Shown: in pieces, positions 36,840-59,574 of the stretch
How the letters are laid out: every line of letters starts with the position of its first letter
How positions within the stretch are numbered: the first letter of the stretch is position 1
From: Amorphochlora amoebiformis
Taxonomy: Eukaryota; Cercozoa; Chlorarachniophyceae
NCBI GenBank assembly: GCA_054601695.1
Contig: BAAHQB010000220.1
Span: 248,001 to 312,000 of the forward strand
DNA: 64,000 nt
Direction of reading: 5' to 3'
Translations under genes and position numbers: made by a program
The notes under the pieces: generated by a model
What the model was told of the DNA's origin: nothing
What the model saw: the letters and a program-made list of their open reading frames with translations, nothing else
Database searches by the model: none

Positions 36840-38141
36840 GTATGTTGTATGCATGTATGTATGTTTTATGTTAACTCATGTTTAATATGCATATAGATGT
36901 ACAGGTTTCCACGCGGTGCCGTCCCTGTAAAAGTTAAGTCTCGTCGCGTGGACGTCGACCTGCAACAACACAAACACAGCAACATAACCTTAAATACGTG
37001 AATGAACGTTGAATAAAGTCATGGTGTTAAATCGATCTCACGTCAAAGTAGTGGCTCATGCGTTGGATAACTGCCTTAAAGGTTTTCGAGAAGCTGGGAT
37101 TCTCATGCTTGAGATGCTTGCTCCAATTCACCATCCCACCCTTGGTGGATTCAACAAAATCAATCAGTTTAAGAACTCAACTCGACTCGAACAGTGGTAT
37201 CTTTCATGTCAGTTTAACAAGTCAAGTTGAATCTAGCAGAGATATCTTTCACATCAGTTTAACAAGTCAAGTTGAATCTAACAGAGATAGTGTTCATACA
37301 TCCTAACCCGAAGCTACGATTTGCTGTAGCCACGTTTGCGCATATAAATACACACACACACACACACATTCATGAATAAATATATTATAAATATATATAT
37401 ATATATATATATATGTATATTCAACACCGTTTTGTTCTTTTTACGCCATGTTCAGTCACTGAGACTGTACATACATTCGTGTTGATATGTTTTTGTGGGG
37501 TGCACCAGTGTGTTTTGCTCCAGTTCGTTGGCGAGAGACTTGAGGATTGTGAAATCGCCGCTCGCTCCAAAGAAATTGCTAAGGTCTATAAAGTCACAAG
37601 ACAAGACATATTATAAGTATCTTGGGTTGCAGGTTGGGTTGTGTTTGGTGCTCACAGATGCAGTGGCCCGATAATAGCTCCTGGACGTCCTCGTTCAGCT
37701 TTCCGTCCACTCTAAACATGCGTGCGCGTGTGAAGTGAGTGTAAATTTTGGTACTTGAAAGTGTGTGTTTTTGTGGTGTCTGTGTCTGTGTGTGTGTGTG
37801 TGTGTGGTAGGTGCAAATATCGAAAAAATGGCATACATACGAGGTTCACTCAGCGCAAGAGGTCTCAAATAAGTGCATGCATGTGAATACCGGGCTGACT
37901 CTGATTTGTTGAGCAGGGTCTTGGCGTATTGCGCCGCACGATTTACCCCTTTGAGCTCGTTGTCCGCACACATGCCAAATTGATAACCAACCCCAAGCCC
38001 ACCCCGAACCCCACCCCCGAGTTTAGATTCCACACCCTTTGCCCATTCAACCTTTGATTTAGTCCCCTTTGTCCCCTTAATTTTTGCCCTGCCGCTAGCT
38101 GAAAGGTTGGTCCTGTCGTTCATCACCGCGCGGGAAGCCAT
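33597..38141 (-). CDS. 2-oxoglutarate/Fe(II) oxygenase (AlkB-like fold), multi-exon
   Basis: Exons on the minus strand: 38141-37891, 37711-37656, 37564-37506, 37140-37042, 36959-36903, 36066-36014, 35801-35768, 35669-35568, 34802-34703, then probably 34466 to about 34310; all in phase up to 34703. The core reads [19 protein letters not shown], then FHHDSHAYG with the HxD iron ligands (His176, Asp178). [18 protein letters not shown] and [13 protein letters not shown] follow, then KKFKHG with the distal His (about 236) and [12 protein letters not shown] with the Arg that would bind 2-oxoglutarate. This is the complete H-x-D...H...R set of a double-stranded beta-helix dioxygenase, so it is probably active. 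The first 80 residues are basic and low in complexity. The C-terminal end is unresolved: a CTCGAC hexamer repeat at 33700-33765 reads as an Arg-Gly tail in one frame that may belong to this gene. Substrate unknown. Confidence 0.82.
33697..33765 (-). repeat. (CTCGAC)n hexamer repeat, possible Arg-Gly tail
   Basis: About eleven copies of GACCTC. On the minus strand one open frame (34046-33597) reads it as [13 protein letters not shown] within a Gly/Arg-rich stretch ending [14 protein letters not shown]. The acceptor at about 33967 is plausible, but the phase does not match my upstream exon. Confidence 0.6.
34545..34595. repeat. (GGCATC)n hexamer repeat
   Basis: Eight or so GGCATC units inside the intron between the last two proposed oxygenase exons. 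If the exon at 34802 is not spliced, the repeat reads as Met-Pro. Confidence 0.8.
35190..35520. repeat. 22-bp minisatellite GAGTTGAGGTAAAGCAAAGA
   Basis: About fourteen copies, alternating TTGATGTAAAGC and TTGAGGTAAAGC. It lies in the oxygenase intron between exons 8 and 9. Like the array at 26017, the 22-bp unit keeps three frames open on the minus strand. Confidence 0.9.
35825..36006. repeat. GGGTTTGAGTTG minisatellite
   Basis: Alternating GGGTTTGAGTTGG and GGGGTTTGAGTTGG units, fourteen or more. They occupy nearly the whole intron between oxygenase exons 6 and 7, so the spliced strand carries a C/A-rich polypyrimidine-like run before the acceptor. Confidence 0.9.
36145..36700. repeat. Tandem duplication of a unit of about 350 bp
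   Basis: GTATTTATATCATGACCAAA at 36155 recurs at 36501. Each is followed by ATGTAAGTACTTACATAGGT, a TA tract and TGTAATTTATTTACGTTTT. A partial third TTTACGTTTTACACACAC block starts near 36719. The duplication is inside the oxygenase intron 36067-36902. Confidence 0.88.
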
Positions 38142-38216
38142 AACGAGCGTAAGGAAGCGCTTGGCACGTGTCCGTCTGTGAATAGCAACCCTCTAACGTT
38201 AAAGTCTTCGACGACG
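38142..38216. promoter_or_regulatory. Compact bidirectional promoter (75 bp)
   Basis: Only 75 bp separate the divergent start codons of the oxygenase (38141, minus) and the F-box/FIST gene (38217, plus). It has mixed composition and no TA tract. The two 5' UTRs must be short or overlap. An upstream untranslated exon for either gene would change this. Confidence 0.5.
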
Positions 38217-43086
<4,870 letters not shown>

Positions 43087-43179
43087 GTTGCTATTTCCTC
43101 CTTACGCGCTCACATGCGCACCTCTAGCATACTACATGTACTACACATGGATATTTAAGTCGATACGTGGAACATGCAA

Positions 43180-43760
43180 TTTTGTGACCGCATGATACAT
43201 GTCTATCTAGTCTCTTGTAACACATGATTCTGTACCATACATCTCTTATCTAGTCTCTATGCAGCATACGATTGTGAGACATACATCTCTATCTACTCTC
43301 TGGGTGACGGACATAGGATTTTGCGACATGCATCTCTATCTAGTCTCTCGGTAACTAGGATGATTCTGTGACATACATCCCTATCTACTAGATGTAGTCT
43401 CTGGGTGACATGCAATGTGTGCGACATACAATCAAATCTAGTCTCTGGGTAATAACATACGATTCTGTCAATACATCTCTATCAACTCTCTGCGTAACAT
43501 ACGATTCTGTGACATACATTTCTATCGAGTCTCTGGGTGACAGACATCCGATTCTGCAACATACATATCTATCTAGTCTCTATGCAATATACGATTCTGT
43601 GACATACATCTATATCTAGTCTCTGGGTAACATACATACATCTCTATCTAGTCTCCGTGTAACATACGATTTTGTTGCATTCATCCCTATCTAGTCTCTG
43701 GGTAATATACATACATCTCTATCTAGTCTCTATGTAACATACGATTCTGCGACATTCTCT
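43180..43760 (+). repeat. Minisatellite of about 43 bp
   Basis: About thirteen imperfect copies with TCTATCTAGTCTCTGGGTAA, CATACGATTCTGTGACAT and ACATCTC. The array follows the last recognised F-box/FIST exon. Confidence 0.88.
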
Positions 43761-44373
43761 AAATGTCGGCAAGGTAGGCTTATACACACATGTGTGTGAC
43801 CCTAGGATTCGCGGGTTGCGGGGAGGTCCTGCCAAGGTGTCCGGGTTCACAGCTGTCTTTGCATTGATTAGCATAGATTCCGAACTAATTCAGGAATAAA
43901 CCGAGGTAAAATATCGCCATAGTCTGTACGTGTATGGGCTATATCAGTACTTAGAGTTGAAAGCTAAGCCGAGTCAAGGGCACCGGCACCAGCACGGCAC
44001 CGGAACCGGCACCGGCACCGGCACCGACACCGGCACGTAACCTGCGTCATGCTGCATGATCAAGCCAGCCGTGTTCGCTAGAATACAGCTACTAGTACTG
44101 CCGCCGGCACTGCGAGTAGTCTAGCATCTGTGAGTAGTAGTCTAGCATCTGTGAGTGGACTACTAGTGTAAAAATGAAACTGATGATTCGATTTCCTCAT
44201 GACAACTATGAAACAATCAACCGATACTATAGCCTACCTACTAGCTATATATATCTAGTATATATAGCTAATATATACACATACGCATATATACTCTAGA
44301 CTCTACAACCTAGATAATTATTAAGTCCAGAGAATACATTTTTTTTCAAGTGTGATCGAATATATCATATATT

Positions 44374-44438
<65 letters not shown>

Positions 44439-44443
44439 AGATA

Positions 44444-44479
<36 letters not shown>

Positions 44480-44521
44480 TATATGTGTGTGTATACACAT
44501 ATATATGTTCACATATGTATA

Positions 44522-44564
<43 letters not shown>

Positions 44565-44613
44565 CTATATGTATATATTTATATATATGTATAGATGCAT
44601 ACATATATATGTG

Positions 44614-44675
<62 letters not shown>

Positions 44676-44695
44676 TATATAATATATATACACAT

Positions 44696-44730
<35 letters not shown>

Positions 44731-44778
44731 GATGTATATATATATATATAAAATATATACATACTGTGATATATATAC

Positions 44779-44827
<49 letters not shown>

Positions 44828-44940
44828 TGTATCATAGTATATAAACATATATTCATATATGCATATATGTTATATCATAATGTATATATGGTGACGATGA
44901 TGATGAATGAGTGAGCGCAATACAGCGCATTAAGACAACA
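43761..44940. other. Gap with (GGCACC)n and TA tracts
   Basis: Holds a GGCACC hexamer run at 43981-44036, a TA cluster at 44375-44830 and otherwise AT-rich unique sequence. No exon is visible. Confidence 0.6.
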
Positions 44941-45610
44941 TGTATAGTAATAATAATAGTTGTATTGTCATCGCAATAATACGCAAAACTATGAGAGTCT
45001 TGATCAACATCATCATCACGATACACCGCATTACATATATTGTATTGATTAATCATCATCATCGCAAATTCGCAATACACAAAACTATGAGAGTCTTGAT
45101 TGTTCAACATCATCATCACGATACACCGCATTACATATATAGTATTGATTAAATCATCATCATCGCAAATTCGCAATAATACACAAAACTATGAGAGTCT
45201 TGATCAACATCATCATCACGATACACCGCATTACATATATTATGATATATAGTATTGATTAATCATCATCATCGCAAATTCGCAATACACAAAACTATGA
45301 GAGTCTTGATCAACATCATCATCACCTAGATCACGATACACCGCATGCAGACATGTATAGTATTGATTAAATCATCATCATCGCAATACACAAAACTGTG
45401 ATGGCATTGATTAAATCATTATCACGATACACCGCATTCTAGCATTACATGTATAGTACTATTGATTAATCATCATCTCAATATATACTGCACAAAACAG
45501 TGATAGCATTGATTAAATCATCACATTACATGTATAGTATTGATTAAATCATCTCACAATGCACAAAACTATGATACTATTGATTAAATCATCATCACAA
45601 ATTCACAATA
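44885..45610 (+). repeat. Minisatellite of about 90 bp with ATC triplets
   Basis: Seven or so decaying copies of a unit with CAAAACTATGAGAGTCTTGA, CATCATCATCACGATACACC and GCATTACATATA plus AGTATTGATTAATC. Copies shorten towards 45600. Confidence 0.88.
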
Positions 45611-45649
45611 CGCCGCATAACATGTCTTAAAATGTGCGTAATCCAAACG

Positions 45650-47085
45650 GGTTCGGAAGCGAACACTTCGGAACCCAAAATCCATATGTCAGGAGAGTTA
45701 CATTCAACAGCAAGAAGGCCCCTGCCGTCATGGGTATTTCCCGTCCCCAGAGGGCAAGGTTGGATGCGGAGGAGGTGGGGAAAAACAAGAGGGGAGAGAA
45801 TCAGGTGTTGATTTTATGCCGTATCGGTGTTGGGAGAGGGAGGGACTTTAGCTTATCATGAACCCCTACATACACCCGCCCTATATTACCCCGAAAACCA
45901 TCCTTCCACTCGCATTTTGCTTCAGTTTCGCAAACCTGGGTTCTCCATGAACACGTATTACTCTCTCATTTTGCGGGAAGGTGTCCTCTTTAGACTGACA
46001 CCCTTGGAAGCGCTCTCTGTGTCGAAACAGAGGGAGCCGGCCAACGTGACCGTTGGTGATACTCAATCCGTGTGGTGCACGTTTCTATCAGACCTCCCAC
46101 TTTGGCAGCGTCAAAAAGAACGCCGGATTTGACATCACCCACCCAAAAGTGTCCATGACAGTGTCCGGAGCAGTCCATGACAGTGGCCATGACAGTGTCC
46201 ATGGCAGTGTCCATGACAGTGTCCATGGCAGTGTCCGTAGCAGTCCATGACGGTGTGTTATGGCAGTGTCCATGGCAGTGTCCATGACAGTGTGTTATGG
46301 CAGTGTGTATAGGGCATGAAAGTGTGTTATGGTAGTGTCATGGCAGTGTCCATGACAGTGTGTTATGGCAGTGTGTATAGGGCATGAAAGTGTGTTATGG
46401 TAGTGTCATGGCAGTGTCCATGACAGTGTGCTATGGCAGAGTGTATAGGCCATGAAAGTGTGTTATGGTAGTGTCATGGCAGTGTCCATGACAGTGTGCT
46501 ATGGCAGTGTGTATAGGCCATGAAAGTGTGTTATGGTAGTGTCATGGCAGTGTCCATGACAGTGTGCTATGGCAGAGTCCATGGCAGTGTCCTATGGCAG
46601 TGTCCTATGGCAGTGTCCTATGGCAGTGTCCATGACAGTGTCTATAGCAGTGTCCATGGCAGTGTCCATGACAGTGTGTTATGGCAGTGTCCATGATAAA
46701 TTGTGATGTGATCCAAAATGGTGAACACATACGTTATGATGTACATATACATGCAATCAATCAATTATCAACATCATCCAAAGCCATCTACATGTACGTT
46801 CACATGTATATTCACGTTTACAGTGATTCTACAGTGATTGATTGCCATGTGCATTGATTCTACAGTGATTGCCATGTGCATTGATTCTACAGTGATTGGC
46901 ATGTACATTGATTCTACAGTGATTGCCATGTGCATTGATTCTACAGCGAGTGCCATGTGCATTGATTCTAGCGTGATTGACATGGATGAACGTTAATCAG
47001 AGGAAGTCTCCAAACGTGCACCGGACTTACGCAAAGACCTGCGACGAAACGGTGTGGTTCGCTCAACCTTTCTCGCATCAACCTA
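45650..47085 (+). CDS. Weakly supported exons of an unknown gene
   Basis: Open, non-repetitive coding-like stretches with plausible acceptors: about 45650-45804 (HFGTQNPYVRRVTFNSKK, APAVMGISRPQRARLDAEE), 45929 to about 46066 (FRKPGFSMNTYYSLILRE, EPANVTVGDTQ), 46096-46149 (TSHFGSVKKNAGFDITHPK) and about 46999-47085 (PNVHRTYAKTCDETVWFAQP). I recognise no family, and the start and end are not found. Minisatellites at 46150-46700 and 46805-46985 separate the last two stretches. It could be the 5' part of the M50 gene further downstream or an independent gene. Confidence 0.35.
46142..46695 (+). repeat. CAGTGTCCATGA minisatellite
   Basis: Roughly forty copies of a 12-base unit CAGTGTCCATGA/CAGTGTCCATGG. 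They are grouped into higher-order blocks of about 70-80 bp containing CAGTGTGTATAGG and CATGAAAGTGTGTTATGGTA. Confidence 0.9.
46818..46985. repeat. 27-bp minisatellite TTGATTCTACAGTGATTG
   Basis: Six copies of a 27-bp unit with TTGATTCTACAGTGATTG and CCATGTGCA, equal to nine codons and open on the minus strand. Confidence 0.88.
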
Positions 47086-47099
47086 ATCACCCTAAACCC

Positions 47100-47295
47100 G
47101 ACCTAAATGCAATCACATTCATCCTTCTCACCCCCAAATCCTGACCTAAAAGCAATCACACTCATCCTTCTCACCCAAATCCTGACCTAAATGCAATCAC
47201 ACTCATCCTTCTCACCCAAATCCTGACCTAAAAGCAATCACACTCATCCTTCTCACCCAAATCCTGACCTAAATGCAATCACACTCTTCCTTCCC
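47100..47295 (+). repeat. Minisatellite of about 41 bp (CCTAAATGCAATCACACTCA)
   Basis: Five copies alternating CCTAAATGCAATCACACTCA and CCTAAAAGCAATCACACTCA, each followed by TCCTTCTCACCCAAATCCTG. Confidence 0.9.
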
Positions 47296-47354
47296 GCCCA
47301 CAAATCCCAATATTTATCCCTTGTCACGACCACCAGTACATAAACAAAGTATAT

Positions 47355-47925
<571 letters not shown>

Positions 47926-47954
47926 TATGTACGTATAATGCAATTGTACGTTGG

Positions 47955-48545
47955 AATGGTTGTTGTAAGGTGAATATGCATGATGAGTCTAGACGTAAGT
48001 GATGTAAGGTGAATATGCATCATGTCTAGACGTAAATGTTGCAAGGTGAATATGCATCTTAGACGTAAGGGATGTAAGGTGAATATGCATCATAGACGTA
48101 AGTGATGTAAGGTGAATATGCATCATAGACGTAAGTGATGTAAGGTGCATATGCATCATAGACGTAAGTGATGTAAGGTGAATATGCATCATAGACGTAA
48201 GTGATGTAAGGTGCATATGCATCATAGACGTAAGTGATGTAAGGTGAATATGCATCATGTCTAGACGTAAATGTTGCAAGGTGAATATGCATCTTAGACG
48301 TAAGTGATGTAAGGTGAATATGCATCATGTCCAGACGTAAATGTTGCAAGGTGAATATCATCTTAGACATAAGTGATGTAAGGTGAATATGCATCATGTC
48401 CAGACGTAAATGTTGCAAGGTGAATATGCATCTTAGACGAAAGTGATGTAAGGTGAATATGCATCGTGTCTAGACGTAAATGTTGCAAGGTGAATATGCA
48501 TCATGAGTCCAGAGCTTCGAATGTGTGTTGTAAGGTGAATATTTT
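47955..48545. repeat. 33-bp minisatellite GTAAGGTGAATATGCATCAT
   Basis: About seventeen copies of GTAAGGTGAATATGCATCAT followed by AGACGTAAGTGAT or CTAGACGTAAATGTTGC. The unit of about 33 bp keeps frames open on the minus strand. Confidence 0.9.
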
Positions 48546-49125
48546 TCGTGGGTCTATGCTTGAGATGTGTGATTTGCAGATACGTTTGGTGTGATTTGCA
48601 GATACGCTTATGGCGAGACCCTCTCGCTCCTAAGCGAGGCGGTATTTCTGCCTCCGACTATAGGTCGGCAACAAACAACAACAACAACGACAACAACAAT
48701 ACTAATTTACAACCAAGCCTGCCAACGCAAAGCAATTTGTGAACACTTGAATCTGCCCTGCCCTATCCGCACTCGTTCTCACAACAACTCAGATCTGTTT
48801 TCTACATCAGTTACAGTCTTTTCCTAACGTTTACTTACTTTCTGAATGTGGCATTCGAACCTTTACGTATTTGATGTGTAAATGTCTCGAATGTGTACAT
48901 ATTTGATGTTTACGAGTCTACATATTAGCTGTGCACGAAACTGGACACTTTCTTGCCGCTCTACTTATCAGAGGTATATACTCAAAAAACACATCACATC
49001 ACATCACACCCATCCATCATTATGCATACACATCATTAGAAATTCACATCATTATTTCTATTCACATCATTAGAAATTCACGTCATATGCATACACATCA
49101 TAACGCATACACATCATTATACATT

Positions 49126-49189
<64 letters not shown>

Positions 49190-49307
49190 ATTTGCATATA
49201 CATATATATATATATATATATATATTTATTTAATTTGCATACATAGGTATGTAAACATCTATACATATATGTGTATATATGTGTATATGTGTGTATATTT
49301 ATTTATT

Positions 49308-49350
<43 letters not shown>

Positions 49351-49401
49351 ATATGTATATTTAAAAGAAGACATATTTATAATTATATATGTATATTAAC
49401 A

Positions 49402-49433
<32 letters not shown>

Positions 49434-49480
49434 GATAATTATACATGTATATGTTAAGATTGCATAATTAAAGAAGTACG
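48546..49480. other. Gap with weak exon candidate and TA tracts
   Basis: A short open stretch at 48598-48680 after a TTTGCAG acceptor is followed by an AAC-repeat-rich run to 48715. CATCACAT repeats lie at 48990-49100 and TA tracts at 49133-49190, 49310-49342 and 49405-49433. No family recognised. Confidence 0.5.
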
Positions 49481-49795
49481 CTGTGAATGTTTAATACTGA
49501 CAGTCTATATAACCTCGTCCTGTGAATGCTTAATACACACACTCTCCATAACCTCGTCCTGTGAATGCTTAATACACACACTCTCCATAACCTCGTCGTG
49601 TGACTGTTTAATACTCCCATTCTACTTAACCTCGTCCTGTGAATGCCTAATATCAGCACTCTTCATAACCTCGTCCTGTGAATGTTTAATATTAACACTC
49701 TCCATAACCTCGTCCTGTGAATGCATGATATCAACAGTCTACATAACCTCGTCCTGTGAACGTTAATATCAACAGTCTACATAACCTCGTTTACG
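49480..49795 (+). repeat. 39-bp minisatellite CCTCGTCCTGTGAATGCTTA
   Basis: Eight copies with CCTCGTCCTGTGAATGCTTA and ATACACACACTCTCCATAA variants. Confidence 0.9.
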
Positions 49796-50034
49796 ATCGG
49801 CACTGGCCCTGTGTTGCTCTCAAAGCGAATTCCGGGATTCCGCGGATGGGGTCCGGGGATCCCTGGGCCGGATATCTCATTGAGATTGTGGCCGATTGAG
49901 GGTTGTGTGAGATTTCCTGAGAGGGAGGACGAGGTATGTGTAATGATAATCTTCTGTGTGTGTAATGTACTGTGTGTATAAATAACATTACTTAGTATTA
50001 AAATATGTAAACATGCAAAAGCTTACGAGTCAGT

Positions 50035-50265
50035 TACATCAACTGGTATTCAAACATGGAAACATGTAATTCTCAGTATCAACTGGTATTCAAACATGGA
50101 AACATGTAATGCTCAGCACCAAATGGTATTCAAACATGGAAACATGTAATTCTCAGCACCAAATGGTATTCAAACATGGAAACATGTAATTCTCAACAGT
50201 AAATGGTATTCAAACATGGAAACATGTAATGGTCAACATCTAGTAGTGAAACATGGAAACATGTA
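50035..50265 (+). repeat. 40-bp minisatellite with CATGGAAACATG
   Basis: Six copies of a unit holding GGTATTCAAACATGGAAACA and TGTAATTCTCAGCACCAAAT. Each has an imperfect dyad around CATGGAAACATG. Confidence 0.88.
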
Positions 50266-50510
50266 AAGGTTACCACTGACAAAGAAAGAGTCATCACAAA
50301 TCTCATTATTGCATGTGCATATGTACTAGATGGGATTGATATAATAAAAACTTAGCAGTAGGTTTATAACTACAGGCAGGTTGTTCGGTTGTGGCGTCAG
50401 ATTCGGACCCCGACAGAATTGAAAACAGGCACCGATACACACCACAAATTACAAACCAAAACACCACAAACCACAAACCCACACACCACAAACACGCAAA
50501 CTAAACAGAC

Positions 50511-50549
<39 letters not shown>

Positions 50550-50681
50550 ATATATATGAATGTACATGTGTGTGTCTATATATTACAATGTTTGTATATA
50601 ACATATATATATATATATATGTATGTAATATATAAATTTGTATATAAATACATACCTATATAAATATATGTATATATATAT

Positions 50682-56304
<5,623 letters not shown>

Positions 56305-56310
<6 letters not shown>

Positions 56311-56515
56311 GAGCGTGGCATTAGTAGTTGTCCGATTGAGTGGTGTCCGTTTGGATTATGACAATATTGTGTTGTCCCTTTGGATTATCACAATATTGTG
56401 TTGTCCCTTTGGATTATGACAATAATGTGTTGTCCGTTTGGATTATGACAATAATGTGTTGTCCTTTGGATTATGACAATATTGTGTTGTCCCTTTGGAT
56501 TATGACAATGATAAA
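56305..56515 (+). repeat. Minisatellite of about 30 bp seeded by a SINE-like fragment
   Basis: Six copies of TTTGGATTATGACAATATTG plus TGTTGTCCC. The first copy follows AGCGTGGCATTAGTAG, and GTCCGTTTGGATTATG is identical to part of the element at 7398-7475. Confidence 0.8.
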
Positions 56516-56631
56516 GGAAAACTCTCAACCACTTCATTCCGAGCAATCTCCTAGATTTCTAGCGATCTCGGCCATACCTATCACAACTCTGTCGCATTGC
56601 ACAGATACCTACGGGTCACGCCAAGTCGAAC

Positions 56632-56795
56632 TATGAGTATGCCAACGACACAGATAGTATTAATGAGTATGCCAATGACACAGATAGCATTCATGAGTAT
56701 GCCAATGACACAGATAGCATTCATGAGTATGCCAATGACACAGATAGCATTCATGAGTATGCCAATGACACAGATAGCATTCATGAGTATGCCAA
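56632..56795. repeat. 30-bp minisatellite GAGTATGCCAATGACACAGA
   Basis: Five copies of GAGTATGCCAATGACACAGA plus TAGCATTCAT. The unit is ten codons and stays open on both strands. Confidence 0.92.
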
Positions 56796-56879
56796 GGGCT
56801 CTACTACGCTATCGGGAGGTACGAATCTTGGTGTTTAGAGCTACGTACTCTATTGTGTAACATTACTATTTCATTTTCA

Positions 56880-57127
56880 TTAGTGTCATTATTTATTATC
56901 TTCTTATCACTTTTAGTATCATCAGTACTGTTATTATTATTATTATTATTCATTTATTATCACCACTCTTACTTCCTCATTACTCTTATTGTTACCATCA
57001 TCACAAATGAATCTACATACACACACATACATACATATACATGTACACATACACAAATTACATATATGTGCATAAATAAATGTATATATGGACACATATA
57101 TATTGCATTTATATTTCTCACTTTTAG

Positions 57128-57166
<39 letters not shown>

Positions 57167-57217
57167 AATATATATATATATATGCGTGTGTGTGTTTGTA
57201 TTTATAGCTATATATAC

Positions 57218-57259
<42 letters not shown>

Positions 57260-57266
57260 TATATAT

Positions 57267-57340
<74 letters not shown>

Positions 57341-57357
57341 CATACACATATACATAT

Positions 57358-57417
<60 letters not shown>

Positions 57418-57422
57418 ATATT

Positions 57423-57465
<43 letters not shown>

Positions 57466-57540
57466 GTTATTTATTTATATTAATTTATGCATATATGTTA
57501 TACCTTTATATATATATATATATATATAATATATATATAG
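56880..57540. repeat. ATT-triplet and TA-rich block
   Basis: TTATTATTATTA words at 56930-56960 are followed by CA and TA tracts. The longest TA runs are 57268-57336 and 57363-57409. Confidence 0.85.
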
Positions 57541-57589
57541 TGATATGTGTAGTTGTTAGATTATGATTCATATGGATGTGGTCGTGGAT

Positions 57590-58065
57590 GGGGTTGCAGT
57601 CGTGGATAGGGTGTATTGGAGTCCTGTATGAGTGTGATAGGGATGTATTCGAAGTCCTGTATGGTTGTGGTCATGGAGAGGGGTGTGTTTCGGTGATGTG
57701 TGCGTGTGATAGGAGTCCTGCATGAGTGTGATAGAAGTCCTGCATGGGTGTGGTCATGGATAGGGATGTTCGTAGTCTTGTATAGTGTGATAGGAGTCCT
57801 GCATGGGTGCGGTCAGGGATAGGGATGTTCGTAGTCTTGTATAGTTGCTCGTGGATGTGAATAGGAAGGTATGTGTACTTTTGTATGGTGTGCTGCTATG
57901 ATGGTATCTGTAGTGTTGTAAGGTGTTGGTCGTGGGTAAGCAGTGGGAAGGTATCTGTCGTGTAGTAAGGAGTTGGTCGTGGATAAGCATGTGGGAAGGT
58001 GTCTGTGGTGTTGTAAGGTGTTGGTCGTGGATAAGCATGTGGGAAGGTACTGTAGTGTTGTGGAT
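57590..58065 (+). repeat. Degenerate GGTTGTGGTCGTGGATAGGG repeats
   Basis: Overlapping families of 35-60 bp built from GTGATAGGAGTCCTGCATG, GGTCATGGATAGGGATG and GTGTTGTAAGGTGTTGGTCG. Confidence 0.8.
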
Positions 58066-59532
58066 AACTGATTGCATGCGTTTCCCACGTGCCTAGGTAC
58101 GTTTACAGGGCACGCCGGTATTCCAAATTCTAAAACATACCTAGCATACAACACCAACCAATAAACAGGCGTTATCGGGCTTGGATTTAGAGCACGTGGC
58201 GTTTCCGTTAGGTGTAGCCCTGATTGGCCAGAAAGCTTGCTAGACACGCAACTCCCGGACACAGACCTTTAAACTTCTAGACTTAGGCTTTATCCACCAC
58301 CGTTAGCAGTTCAATCATTGGATAGTGTCTACTAAGATCATCGCTACATCTCTAGTACCTAGCGTACACATATGTAAGACTAGAAGATATCGGCGTACCA
58401 GACTAGCAGTTCTCTTTTTCTAGTATGTATCTCAGACTCTCAGTTAGATCCGTACGAGATCTATACTAGATCTAGTAGATATACCCAGCATATCCTAGAT
58501 ATCATGGCATAGTCTATCGATACTGGATCTAGAAGAAACATCTAGCTAATGTTTAGAATCTCAAACTTATAGAGATCATTCTAGTCATTTCAAGTATACG
58601 TCTAGTACGTAACGAGACAAAATCCACTTAATTCTAGTAATTAGAGCGACTGTCTACTAGCTAGACTAGGTCTAGACTGCTAGGACTGTGCTCGTTGTCC
58701 TAATTGTCTATAATCTAGATAATCTCTAGAATTTCTAGATACTATCTAGACTATACTAGCTATAGTCTAGATAGTCCAGTAATCTAATCACTAGCGTGAA
58801 CTAGTACTAGAACTAGGTGAACATGAGATCTTTTAGGAGTTGTTATCTAGATCGAGTTATACTAGTTATATCAGTTTCATTCAACTTTCGTGGTCTCGGG
58901 GTCTGGCCATGGGTGGGCTGGGGGTGGGGCCTGGGGGGCGGTGTGGGAGCTCAATTATCACTAGTATCATGTGCAACGAAAATGTGTATCTGCTAACTAC
59001 CTAGACGACTAGAACTAGTGTCAGAGTGTATCTGTCTAGTCTGTCCTAGCTGTCCAGTCTAGCCAGTCTGTGTATCAAAGTTTTAGATATCATCCAGATC
59101 ATGATGACAACTTGGCATACTTCTTACGTACATATAGTCTAGAACGTAGATAGTTATAACAGTTCCCAGCATATGGTTAGATGGTGCCATGTGCATGTCT
59201 GTATACATCTAGTACATGTTTATCGGATCCGTAGATGCGTGTACATATTTTTAGATGTTGTATTCATGTCGAAGCTGGCAGATTACGGTGGAGAGCAGCA
59301 TGTAGTAAAAGATCCAGTACCTTTAGTTTTAAATGCAGAATAAATACAATGAATAGAATTATATTTACCACCAGTGGGTTAAGGCAGTATGTAGAGTATG
59401 ATAGTATGATGCATAAAAGAATTAGCGGCCTTGAACAAGTGGGTAAATGAGTAGTCGTGGATCATTCAACGGATAGAATAACACTACTTAGTAAACACAA
59501 CAGGACTAATAACCTACACAGGTATCAAGTTG

Positions 59533-59574
<42 letters not shown>

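Noticed and set aside
47955-48545. CRISPR-like regular repeats
   Set aside because: Units are contiguous with no unique spacers of constant length, and the host is eukaryotic. The other minisatellites fail for the same reason.
49791-49988. Exon candidate around 49800-49880 (either strand)
   Set aside because: GC-richer and non-repetitive, but three frames look equally plausible and no neighbour joins it in phase.
59235-59450. 71-codon + ORF
   Set aside because: No family, no splice context, and AT-rich surroundings; length is within chance.
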